The notes under the pieces: generated by a model
Databases searched by the model: none
Told to the model about the DNA's origin: nothing
Seen by the model: only the letters and a program-made list of their open reading frames with translations
Assembly (NCBI GenBank): GCA_905221605.1
Contig: CAJNDS010000591.1
Coordinates: 62,001-126,000, forward strand
DNA: 64,000 nt
Direction: 5' to 3'
From: Symbiodinium natans
Taxonomy: Eukaryota > Sar > Dinophyceae > Suessiales > Symbiodiniaceae
In this document: positions 21,830-33,200 of the stretch, piece after piece
Position numbering within the stretch: the stretch's first letter is position 1
Layout: each line of letters starts with the position of its first letter
Program-made: the position numbers and the translations under genes

Positions 21830-23591
21830 ATGGAGCAAGGGACTCTGGCCCCTAGGGCGACTTTGAACCTCTCGAACGAAGAGGCGGCTGCTCTTCGCCG
21901 CACTGGGTGGCCGGTGGACCTCTTGGTGCACCGCTCACCCAAGGTGGTCCACAGCGTCGCAGCTTTTCGACGCGAGGTGCTGTCGGGCAACCACCTTGAG
22001 CAAGCCGTCCTCTTTCCGGGCGGCCTGCCGCAGCTCAACTTGGATCTGGCAGGCGCGCTGCCTGCGAGGCTGGCGCGGGCGCTGGCGGATGCGAGCTCGG
22101 TCCTCGATTTGCTGAGGAATCTCGGGGAGGACCTGGAGGAGTTTCAGGGCAACTTGGAGAGTGTGGACCCACGCACCCATCTCCAGCATGATGTCTTGCA
22201 GATGGCTGAAGACCAGCAGCTCCTGGCAGTTGATGAGGCCCAAAGATTGGCCCGTGAGTGGTGGCAGAGTCCGGGTGACCAGGCCTTCGAAGACACCGTG
22301 CAGGCAGAGAAGGCCCTTAACCCTAAACCCTAAACCCTACACCCTACACCCTAAACCCTAAACCCTAAACCCGAAACCCAGAGCAGGCGGAGCTGGAGGC
22401 AGCAGTTGTTTGCCGCGCCTCCTTGCGAAGCAAGGCCCGTGCGGCCACGGCACTGCAAGCGGCGGGCCGTGCGGTGCAGCACCCGTACATCTGCGACTTC
22501 GTAGCTGACTGAGTGCACTTTACACTTTTTGGGATACTTTATGATCCCCTATAGAACTGAAAGTGTCCACCTTTTTTTGCGGGGGCCCATGGACTCAGCA
22601 ACTAAGGCGAGCTTCGTCAGATGAAGCCGGGCGGCGCCTCGGGTGATGATGCCCTGTCTGAGATGCTGAGCTGGGCCGCCATCTCAGGGCGGGATGACGA
22701 TGGCATCTTCGTGGGAGGGGAATTCAGCGGCAAAGGCCTGCATGTCGATCAGCGGCCGGAGAGCAACCTTGGCAAGCAATGGCGAGGCTTGAAGCTCTTT
22801 GCTGCCTGGCCACCCGGGCCAGATGGCCAGACAGTGCTGGACGACTGCTACGGCGAGGTCTTCTGTCCGCCTCTGCTGGCCAAGCACGTCGCGGCGTTGG
22901 CGCAATGCACGCAGCTGCTCCTTCTTCGGCCTGGCGACGTCTTCCTCTTCAACGGCGCCATGCCGCACACAGCCCTCTGTGTGGGGGAGCCTCTGAACGT
23001 GACCAGCTATGAGGGCCTGTTGACATGGAATCCGGGGCACATCGGGCAGTTCTTGACCACCGCCTCCAGCTTCAGCGGCCCCTGGCGAGAGGTCGGCCTC
23101 AGCTGGAAGTGGGAGCTCCTGCACGCATGGCAGGAGGCACGTGCGGCACGGAGCCAGGGCGGGGAGGCGCCTCTTGCAGAGCCTTACTTCTCCAACAGCT
23201 GAACTTTAAACTTTTTGGGTTTCCTTATTTAGTAGGAATACAAAAAGTTTAACCTTTTTTTCCCTTGGTTATTGGAGAAGTAAGGAGCTGCCCTGCTTGC
23301 TGGAGGAGGCCGCGCGGCTCTTGCGCCGCGACGGCTTCTGCAGGGAACTGGGAGGTGCTTTTCTGGAGCCTCCACTTGCCGAGGTGGCGGCCAAGCGACG
23401 AAGGACCGAGCTTGACTGCGCGGCTTCGGAAAGGTATGGCGTGTACTTAGCAGCTGAGTAGGGAACCTGCAACCTTTTGGAGTTGAAAGGTGAAGCTTTT
23501 TTGGCCCAGGGTACTCAGCAACTAGGTGGAAGTTCGCCATCAAGCGCGAGCAAGCATCCAAAGCACACGAGTCCATGTTGAAGCATCCTAA
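21830..23591 (+). CDS. JmjC-like (cupin_8) dioxygenase gene, five exons, about 464 aa
   Basis: Exons 21830-22312, 22387-22492, 22607-23178, 23285-23452 and 23526-23591 join in phase. TGA at 21824-21826 precedes the ATG, supporting the start. Exon three holds a JmjC/cupin_8 core: GLHVDQRPESNL with metal ligands His (22741) and Asp (22747), KLFAAWPPG, and LRPGDVFLFNGAMPHTAL with the distal His (22966). Such enzymes are Fe(II)/2-oxoglutarate oxygenases acting on proteins, sometimes histones (family knowledge); the substrate here is unknown. The N-terminal 160 residues are helical with no known domain. Intron one is telomeric repeat; introns two to four are short inverted-repeat elements. Donors are GC, GC, GA and GC. 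The last exon is the least certain. Confidence 0.7.
22313..22386 (+). other. Telomeric-repeat intron (GC-AG)
   Basis: GAGAAG|GCCCTTAACCC opens a 74-base intron of CCCTAAA and CCCTACA units that closes at AGAGCAG|GCGGAG. Frame is kept (phase 0), and both boundaries read AG|GC. Confidence 0.7.
22493..22606 (+). mobile_element. MITE-type intron with CTGAGT/ACTCAG ends
   Basis: The intron contains CTGACTGAGTGCACTTTACAC and ends GGACTCAGCAACTAAG|GCG. The boundary sequences GCGACTTCGTAG (left) and GCGAGCTTCGTCAG (right) form a direct repeat, as expected of a target-site duplication. Splicing AG-side to GC restores phase. Confidence 0.65.
23179..23284 (+). mobile_element. Palindromic MITE-type intron (GA-AG)
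   Basis: CCTTACTTCTCCAA at 23181 and TTGGAGAAGTAAGG at 23272 are perfect 14-base inverted repeats; inner arms AAACTTTTTGGG and ACAAAAAGTTT also pair. The flanks share GAGC on both sides. Splicing GCA|GAGCC to AAG|GAGC keeps the frame. Confidence 0.65.
23453..23525 (+). mobile_element. MITE-type intron with GCTGAGTA/TACTCAGC ends
   Basis: The 73-base intron starts GCTGAGTAGGG and ends GGTACTCAGCAACTAG. Its right part (CTTTTTTGG..CTCAGCAACTA) matches the intron at 22493-22606, so the two belong to one family. Confidence 0.6.
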
Positions 23592-24252
23592 ACCCTTTTG
23601 AACCCTACTAGGTCCTACCAAACAACATGACTCAGCCACATTCAACCACATCTTTTTCCCTTTTGGAATCCCTTTTTGAAGCGTCAAGCCATCCCATCCC
23701 CTAAAACCCTAAACCCTAAACCCTAAACCCCAAACCCTGAACCCCAAACTCTAAACCTTAAACCCTAAACCCTAAACCCCAAACCCCAAACCCTAAACCC
23801 TAAACCCTAAACCCTAAACCCTCAGTCTCTGCAAGGTCCTGGCCCACCAGAGCAGCGAGGCACCGGTGTATCGGTTCGCGTTGCCTTCTGCCAGTTTCAG
23901 GGTGTGCCCTAACCCGGGTCTAGGGTTTAGGGTTTAGGGTTTAGGGTTTAGGGGTTAGGGATTGAGGGTTGAAGGGTTAAGCCCCGAAGTGGGTTGAGTC
24001 TTTGGTTCTAGCAGATATCGTGTCGAGCCCGGATGCAATCACAAAAGCCCAGAGGGGGCTCCGACATTTAGCAAGCTTACCCTCTGACCTTCTTTTGCAG
24101 GTCACAACAACAAATTCAAAACAAGCGCCCCAAGCCGGCATCCCAAGATCGAAGGCCCCATGCTTAAAAACCAGCCCAGAAACACAAAAGACTCTTCCCC
24201 TTACAAGGGCAATGAAGGGATTTTATTATTATCACTTTTTGGTGGTGTTCTT

Positions 24253-24348
24253 TGGGATGTCCCCCTTAGACAAACAGTCCTTTAATGGGGATTACAATAG
24301 GAGGTACTGTAATCCCTATTAAGGACAGTTAGTATAAGGTGGAACATG
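24253..24348. mobile_element. MITE family C copy
   Basis: GGGATGTCCCCCTTAGAC ... AATCCCTATTAAGGACAGTT ... GTATAAGGTGGAACATGCC is a near palindrome matching copies at 14246, 39047 and 40012. Confidence 0.8.
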
Positions 24349-25179
24349 CCAACCCTAAGCCCTAACCCCTAGACCCTAGACCCTAAACCCTAAACCCTAA
24401 ACCCTGAACCCTAAACCCTAAACCCCTCCGCCTCCTAAGCTACTCGTAGTCGCAGTCGTATTCGTAGTCGTAGTAGTTTTGGAGGCTGCCGAGCTCCTCA
24501 GCCGGCTACGCCGCGGAGCCGGCGGCTTTGCCCCGCCCCCGCGCCGCCCGGGCTGTTTAGAGTTGGGCCCCCAAAAGAAAGCCCTAAATCCGAAACCCTA
24601 AACCCTAAACCCTAAACCCTAAACCCTAAACCCTAAACCCTAAACCCTAAACCCTAAACCCTAAACCCTCAACCCTCAACCCTCAACCCTACACGCCAAA
24701 TCTCAGAAACTGGCGCCTTGGAGTCACCACCCACAACCCATTTAATGGGAACCCCCAACAGAGAAACCCCCAATAAATAGTAGGAAGACAGTAGGAAAAT
24801 ACCTGCCAGGTTCCTTCAAGTCACTTCAAGTTCCAAATTTATTCTTGGGGTTCCTTGTTTGAGGTTCCCCATTCGGGTCCTTTTCCCATACACCCCCCCG
24901 GATGGCCCACTGGTGTAGGGGGCGTGGTTGGGGATGTGGTAGTGGTTTCTCATCCGCCTGCTGGGGCCCTCGTGGATTCACGAATGCCATTAGATCTTGA
25001 CTTAACTTTTGGAAGAGGTCTCTTGACTCCTTGCAGTAGCCCCGTGGAGCTTTGCTAGACGGGTGGCAAAAAAAGTACGCTCCCCACAAGTCCTACTTGA
25101 GGTGCATGGGCAGTTCTCATCGAGGGTGATAAGTTATAAGTACCCTCCAGAACCCCGTAACCCCACAACCCCAGAACCT

Positions 25180-25810
25180 CAAACCCTTAACGCTCGTTCA
25201 ACCCCCTGAGCCCCTTAAACCCTCCAAACCCTAAATCCTCTAAGCCCTAAACCCTCTAGTTTCTGAGCCCTACACTTAAGCCCTAAACCCTAAGCTCTAA
25301 ACCCCAACCCTAAGCCCTACACCCTAAACCCTAAACCCCAAACCCTAAACCCCTAAACCCCGAAACCCACAAAAACCCTAAACCCTAAATCCCCTAAACG
25401 CCTAAACCCCCTAAACCCCTAAACCCCTAAACCCCTAAACCCCTAAACCCCTAAACCCCTAAACCCCTAAACCCCTAAACCCCTAAACCCCTAAACCCCT
25501 TTAACCCCTAAACCCCTAAACCCCTAAACCCCTACCCCCTGATACCCCTCACCCTAAACCCTAAACCCCTAAACCCCTAATCCCCCTAACCTCGCGTAAA
25601 CCCCTAAACTCCCTAAACCCTAAAACCCCTAAACCCCCCCAAACCCCCTAAACCCCTAAACCCTAAATCCCCTAAACCCCTAACCCCTAAACCCCTAAAC
25701 CCCTAAACCCCTAAATCCCCCAAACCCCTAAATCCCCTAAACCCCTAAACCCCTACATCCCCTGAACCCCTGAAAACCCCTAAAGCCCGTAAATCCCCTA
25801 AAACCCTGAA
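25180..25810. repeat. CCCCTAAA octamer array
   Basis: After a stretch of degenerate heptamers, the unit becomes an octamer, CCCCTAAA, repeated with few changes from about 25385 to 25765. It is the largest octamer block in the window. No gene is seen. Confidence 0.9.
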
Positions 25811-25811
25811 G

Positions 25812-26430
25812 CTCCGCAAAAGGGGCCCTGGGCGGGGAGCGCCGTCCCTGGGACAGCGCCCCGGGGCCAACGCCGACTCCTGCAGCTCAGGTCGGGAGTT
25901 CAGGGTTCAGGGTTCAGGGTTCAGGGTTTGGGGTTTGGGGTTTGGGGTTTGGGGTTTAGGGTTTGGGGTTCAGGGTTTAGGGTTTCGGGTTTAGGGTAAG
26001 TAGAGTCTACCTAAGCCCTATAAGCCCTCAACAGCAGGCTCCGGTTCAGGTCTCGCCACTTCCCAGAACTGCACCCTGAGCCACGAAGCCCATGGTGTGC
26101 GCGATTCTCAAGACATGAATCCGCGTGCAGGCTTCCTCAACCCCTAAGCCCTAAACAGCCTAAACCCTTAAGCCCTTAAGCCCTTCAACCCTTAAACTCT
26201 CAAACCCTTGTGCTGGTTCACAATGCAGTCGCACTCCCTAAACCCTAAACCCTAAACCCTAAACCCTAAACCCTAAACCCTAAACCCTACACCCAAAACC
26301 CTAAACCCCAAACCCCAAACCCCAAACCCCAAACCCCAAACCCCAAACCAAAAGCTGTGCTGAAGGCTCCGGCGGCCTGGGACGCGTGGAGCACGGCCCC
26401 CCAGCCAACTTCGGCTCCGTGGGCTCGAAT
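25812..26430 (+). CDS. Two candidate upstream exons, P/A-rich
   Basis: A frame at about 25818-25890 reads GPWAGSAVPGTAPRGQRRLL. Another after GAAG at 26366-26426 reads APAAWDAWSTAPQPTSAPWA and ends at a C|GA donor. The composition matches the P/A-rich first exon of the ubiquitin protease at 27297, so these may be its 5' exons. Junction phase to that exon is unresolved. Confidence 0.35.
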
Positions 26431-27296
26431 TAAAGGAGTTGAGGGCTTCCTAGGGTTTAGGGTTTATAGGGTTTAGGTTTTAGTGTTTAGGGTTTAGGGT
26501 TTAGGGTTTAGGGATTGGGGTTTAGGGTTTAGGGTTGAGGGCTTCCTAGGGTTTAAGGGTTTGGGGGTTTAAGGGTTTGGGGGTTTAAGGGTTTAGGGGT
26601 TTAAGGGTGTCTTGATTTGCCTGAAGATGCGGGCATACAAGCTTTAATTGAGCAGCAACGATTAAGGCGCTTAGCTATCCGTGACTTACGTCGCATTTCT
26701 AGGGTCTTCTCTGCGAAGTTGTAGTCTGGCTGTTGCTGCATGCGCTTGCTCTTTCTCACCGTAATTCGCACACTTCTGACTGTCCCGCTTACACTTTCAC
26801 GGGGGTAGCCACGAGAGCTGTCCCTGGCAGGCTTGACGTTTCGAATGCCTGAGAGAGAGAGAGGGGTTTAAGGGTTCAGGGTTTAAGGGGTTTAGGGTCT
26901 AGAGGTTCTGGGTTTAGGGGTTTAAGGGTTTAGGGTGTAGGGCTTGGGGTGTGGGGTTTATGGCTTAGGGCTGCAAAGGGAGTCCAGTCGGTTTTGAGCT
27001 TGAAGGTTCAGGCAGGCTTTTACAAGGTGCAACGTTCCAAAGGGGGGGGGAGATTTTTTGGGGTGACTGTGGGAGTCTTGCGGGTCTTTTGGTAGCTCCG
27101 TTTCTTTTGCCATTGCAGCCATGGCGTCATCTAAGTCCCATGCCATGGAATCCTGATCTTTAACGCCAGAAGCCTGAAACACCAAGAACCCTAAACCGGC
27201 GGGGCTCTCCATGGGCTTGTTGGGGTTCATGGTTTCTAGAGCAGTGGGGGTTTTGTAGCCCTAAACCCTAAACTTCCGAAACCCTCAACTCCGCAA

Positions 27297-30200
27297 GTTC
27301 CCCCAAGACCGAGGCGCCGACGCCGGCCGCCCCGGCCCAAGCCGCGCAAGCCGCGCCAGCGCCCAGCTCCGTCTTCCGGACGCTGCCCACGGAAGGCACG
27401 GTGGCCGTGAGCCACCAGCCTCCACACGTGGGCCTGCAGAACACGAAGCTAGGTCTCGATGTGGGATTTTTGTTTAAAGATTTTCCTCATTGTTAAAAGG
27501 GTATCGATTTGGGATCATTTTTTGATTTCCTTTATTGTTTCATATGGAGCCCTAGTTATAAATAGTTTTGGGAACGGTTGACATCGACACCTAGCGAAGC
27601 TGCGGCGGGTGTTGAGAACCGCTTCTTGAGGGGTTTCGTGGAACTGCTCCACATGGCCCATGGGGAGCCTCCCAAAGATCTGCATCTCTTGCACACCCGG
27701 ATCAGAAGCAGCCCAGGAACAACACATGCTACATGAACAGCTTCATCCAGGGCCTCTACCTCACCGATGCCTTCATCTGGCGGCTGTTCTCCTTCAAGCT
27801 GCGTCTGAAGGACTCTTGGCTTGACTTAGGGCGCGCCGGAAGTTTGTCAAGATTCGCTTTTAACAAATGATTGGATGACGGGGTCTAGGGTTTATGTAGG
27901 GTTTAGAGTGCAGCTTTGAAAAGCTTGTGATGACGGCTTTCAAACCGTAAGCTTGCAGAGTCTGGACACCAAGGACAACCCGTCGAAGGTTGATCAGGAG
28001 GCTCCCCGGCGTTCTTATGCTGCAACTCCTGGCTGTGCAAGAGATAGCTTCGTCCCCACCGTATTTACCGTTGTGGGATACCTGGGAACCGCTAACCCTA
28101 AACCCTAAGCCCCTAAACCCTAAACCCTAGGTAGGACCTTGGAATATTTTTTATCTTTTCCCTTATTGGGTTTAAGAGGAGCATGTTTAGGAGTATCTTT
28201 CAGAGGGTTTTAAGGACCGTCTAGGATGTCCATGGGCATTCCAAGAAAGGATGGGTGCTTGCACGGTGCTTGCACACATCCCAAGGATTTCGAGTTCGGC
28301 ACCAAGCTGGTAGATCTCCTCCAGCGCCAGGCACACCGGTGTCCAAACAGCCCAAAGCAACCCTTATCCCTAAGCCTTGAATCTAAGCCGTATAGCCCCT
28401 AAACAGACCAAAGCAACCCTTATCCCTGCCTGGGCCATTAAGGCCCTACATGTACCCTTTAAGGGGTTATATAGGGTACCTTATTCCCTCATTCCCTACT
28501 GAGGTGGCCAAAATGTCACTGACCAGGCATTCCAACACCGAAGCTCAGCCAACAGTAGCCAGTTGGGGGCTGAGGGTGGAGAACCCTAAGCCCCTAAACC
28601 CCAAACCCCAAACCCTAAACCCCAAACCCGAAACCGCACTAAACCCTAAACCCTAAACCCTAAACCCTAAACCCTAAACCCTAAACCCTAAACCCTAAAC
28701 CCTAAACCCTAAACCCTAAACCCACCTAGAAGCCTGCCTATAACCGAGCCTTCAAACATCCTAGGACATCTGGGACATCCTCCAGAGCTTCCCGGACGTG
28801 TACCGCCCCCTCAGCTGCAGCTTAGGGGTTTAGGGTTTAGGATTTAGGGTTAGGGGTTTAGGGTTTAGGGTTTAGGAGTTAGGGTTAGGGGTTTAGGGTT
28901 TAGGGTTTAGGATTTTGGGTTCGGGGTTTAGGGTTTAGGGTTCACCTTCTTGGCATTCCACCCAGCCTCCGCAGGGAAAACGGGTTTAGGGACGAGGGTT
29001 TGGGGTTTAGGGTTTAGAATGTAGGGCATGGGTTGCTGTTGCAAACAGGGTACAGGTTGCTTCCGCCCGCTTGGCTCCCGGCATTCCTCACAAAGGTTTC
29101 AGGGTAGTTTGTGGCTTTTTGCTGCGCATGCAGTCCCAGAACACTTCACCGTGCCCCTCTAATTGGGTTTAGGGTTTAGGGTTTGGGGGTTGGGGTTTGT
29201 GACACTTTCCCGTCACGCCTGGGCCTCAGCACGTGTTCAAAGGTTGGGGTTTGGGGTGGATGGTAATCACTAGGGTCGATCTATAGATTCGGATCCATTC
29301 TTATTGGGTCCGACATATAGTAAGGCACTGGAAAACGGGAACTACCCATTATGCAGGACATGATTTAGGCTCCCTTGTGCTGGGCTTCGTCAAGGGACTC
29401 AGACTCGTTCCCCTAAGGTTGTACCCCTAAAGATTCCCCTTAATATGCTCCGAATATGGCCTTTATATTCCCTGAAGGATCCTTAAAAAGGGACCCCAAA
29501 ACCCAAGGGTACAACCTTAAGGGTCCAAGGTAGAACCCCCAGAGAACTTCGGAACCCCAAAGCAGAAACCCTAAACCCTAAACCCTTCGCCGTCCTGAAC
29601 AGGTTCTGGTGAGCAGCAGGACGCGTCTGGGCTTCAAATAAAAGCTTAAGAGACCCCCTACCTTAAGGACCAGAAAAGGCTTTAGGGTTTAGGGTTCAGT
29701 GTTTAGGGAGGAACCATACCTGACTTTATATGGCTAGTGTCGAAATTAGGTCCCTTTTAGGGTCCTATATAATATAGTAGCGCAACCTTACAGAAAGACG
29801 CCCAAGAGGGACCCGTAAGTAGATTTCATGGGGGGTTTACAATATTAGGGTACCTCGCTAGGGCCCTTATGATAAGGAAATCCTATTCTTTGGGGGTGTC
29901 TGTTAGGGGTCCCTCGTTATCGTAAATTCCCAGAAAGGGATCCAAGGGTAAATTCCGTAATTGGGGGGTATTGGGCTCTTTGGGGAAGTTCAGGGGGTGT
30001 GACACTGGTGCCTGGTGCCGTGCTCTTGTCGATCCGGCAGCTAAGACCTCGAAACTGGTTCAGGCGCACCTTGCCCTGAAGCGCGATAGCAAGAGCGAGA
30101 GCGAGAGACAGAGCGAGAGAGAGAGCGAGAGAGAGAGAGAGAGAGAGAACGAGAGAGAGAGAGAGCGACAGAGAGAGAGCGAGAGAGAGAAACCCCTCAA

Positions 30201-33200
30201 CCATGAACCCTAAATCCTAAACCCTAAACCCTAAACCCTAGACCCTAAACCCTAAACCCTAAAGCCTAAACCCTAAACCCTAAACCCTAAACCTAAACCC
30301 TAAACCCTAAACCCTAAACCCTAAACCCGAAACCCGAAACCCGAAATCAACAGACGTCAGAGGTGGGGACCCCACCCTCGGCTTTCCATCCCTTGCTCCT
30401 TAGGTGACGGAGACCATACGATTCGTCTTCGAGAAGCCAGAGCCCAGCTCGCTTGGGGTGTGTCCTTCACGGTGTAGGGTTTAGGGTTCAGGGTCTAGGG
30501 TTTAGGGTTTAGGGTTTGGGGGGTTTTAGGGGTTTAGGGGGTTTAGGGGGTTTAGGGGGTTTAGGGGGTTTAGGGGGTTTAGGGGTTTTAGGTGTTAGGG
30601 GGTTTAGGGGGTTTAGGGGGTTTAGGTTTCCCAAAGAATCGGGCTGCCCTTCTGGGGGGTTCCTCGATTGAGGATGGCAGTCTTGAGGGTGGCTTAAGGG
30701 GTGTCCTGTGTAGAAAGCCCTAAACCCTAAACCCTAAACCCTAAACCCTGAACCCTAAACCCTAAACCCTAAATCCTTAGGCCTAAGGCTGTCTGCCGCA
30801 GGTGCAGCATCATGTCTCTTATGATTAAGGTGAGCCTGCTTAGTGGTTAGGTAAGTTTAGGGTTTAGAGTTTTAGAGTTTAGGATGTAGGGTTTTAGGGT
30901 TTAGGGTTTAGGCTTTGTGCTACCCACCTAGGAGGAACACTACTCATTCTGCAAGTTACAAGCCCCATAGAAAATGCCAAGTTTAAAAGTTCAGGGATCT
31001 AGGCTTTAACACCTAAACCCAAGGCCGCGGGCTTGGAGACATGTAGGCTTTCGCAGCAAACGCAGTGGAGCTTGGGAGGGCTTAATTCAGACAGCGAAGG
31101 CGCAGGGATTCAACACTACTTACTGCTGGGTAGCAGGGAATGAGGGAATTAGTAGGGTCTTATATAAACCCTTTAAGGGATTTTAGAGGGTACTCATTCC
31201 CCCATTCCCTACTAACCAACAGTAAGATTAGACGGACGGCGCACACTGACCCAGAGTCTTGTTTTGAGAATGAAGAAGGCAGGTATGCGGGAAAGTGCCA
31301 CAGGGTCTGCCTGCACCTTGGACCCTAAACCCTAAACCCTAAGCCCGAAGCCCTAAACCCTAAACCCTAAACCCTAAACCCTAAACCCTAAACCCTAAAC
31401 CCTAAACCCTAAACCCTAAACCCTAAACCCTAAACCCTAAACCCTAAACCGGCCAGGCTGGGCAGCTTCGAGCAGCCCTTGATCCGCGAGGTCTTCGCGG
31501 GCCAGCTCCAGGAAAACCTGCAGTGCAAGGCGAGGGTTTAGGGTTTAGGGTTGAGGTTTAGGGTTTAGGGTTTAGGGTTTAGGGTTTGGGGTTTAGGGTT
31601 TAGGGTTTAGGGTTTGGGGTTCATGGCTAAACCCCGAAAACCCCTAAACCCCCAAAACCCATCTAAACCCCAAACCCTAAGCAATGCAAGGGTTTCGGGA
31701 CGTGGTGTTTTTCAGCGAGACGGACAACGAGAAACTTGCTCAAAACCTGGTTGATCGTTTAGGGCTTCCCAAAAAAACTCCCCCAAAAAGGATGAAAAAG
31801 CCTGTGATTCAGCAAAAAGCAAAGCGAGAAGCTCGCTGCAAACCCGGTCAAAACTCGACCAAAAGTCCGGACACAAACCCTATACAGTTTCTATCAATTC
31901 CTATAAACCCTAAACTAAACCCTTGTTCCTAAACGCCGCGCCCTAAACCCTAAACCCCTGCAATGTGGCCTGAGTGTCAGCTAGGCGGGTGGCGAAAAAA
32001 ACAGCTTAAACCCTAAACCCTAAACCCTAAACCCTAAAGGCAGACCGGTCGCTTGTGCCCGCTTTAGGCTGGTCAGTTGTGCCCGCCTTACGCGGGTCAC
32101 TTGTGCCCGCGTACGTGCCTCAAATCACAGCAGGGCCGCACTTTGGGCCACCTCCCGCCAAAACGCAGACCTGTCACTTGTGCCCACCTTTCGGTCTTAA
32201 AATATGGCAGGGCCACAGGATGAGGTGTTTGTCGGTTGAAAAGTCGCGTCCCTGCCACATCCGGCAGGCTCTCTGCCCCTGCCACCTGTCCCCCTTCCCC
32301 CTTCCCCCTCCACCCCCTCCCAAGCACTCCGGCTGACCGTGCAGGGCGCATCGGGCAACAACAGTCGTTTTTTTACCCCTCCAAACCCGAACCCTGGACC
32401 CAGAAACAACTGACCTGAGGCCTTGCGTGGAAGGCTCCCCTTGGGTCAGATGTCTGTAGACGCCCAGCCCGCCCAAGCCCCCCCTCGCCGCCGCCCCCTT
32501 CCCCCTCCACCCCCTCCCAAGCACTGCGGCTGACCGTGCAGGGCTCCCCCTGCGGCTGACCGTGCAGGGCGCGTTGGTCAACAACAGTCGTTTTTGCCCC
32601 TCGAACCCCCCCCCCATCCCCCCTCCCCTCACCCGTTTCCAGGGCGGGTGACTGGGTGTGGTGTGTGGCGTCAAACAAGCTTATTCTTATCCCCCCCCCC
32701 TTCCCCCCGTTGCAGGGCGGGTGACTGGATGCGGTTGTGTTGAGCGCGTCAAACAAGCTTATTCTTGTCCCCCCCCTCCACCCCCCTCCCCCCTCCCTCA
32801 CCCGTTAGGACTGGATGTGGTTGACTGGATGTGGTTGTGTTGCCCCCCCTCCCCCCTCCCCTCACCCGTTTCCAGGGCGGGTGACTGGGTGTGGTTCCCC
32901 TTCCAAACCCCTCCAAAACCCCCCCCCCCCCCCACACCCCCCCCCCCCCCCCCCCCCCCCCCACCACCAACCCCCCCCCCCCCCCACCCCCCCCCCCCAC
33001 CCCCCCCCCCCCCCCCCCCCCCCACCTGCCCCGTTGCAGGGCGGGTGGGACTGAGATGCGGTTGTGTTGAGCGCGTTCAAACAAGGGTGGGGCTTATTCT
33101 TGTCCCCCCCTCCACCCCCCTACCCCCTCCCCTCACCGTTTGGGGGGGGGGACTGGTTGGGGTTGCTGGAAATGTGGTTGTGGCCCCCCTCGCCCCTCCC

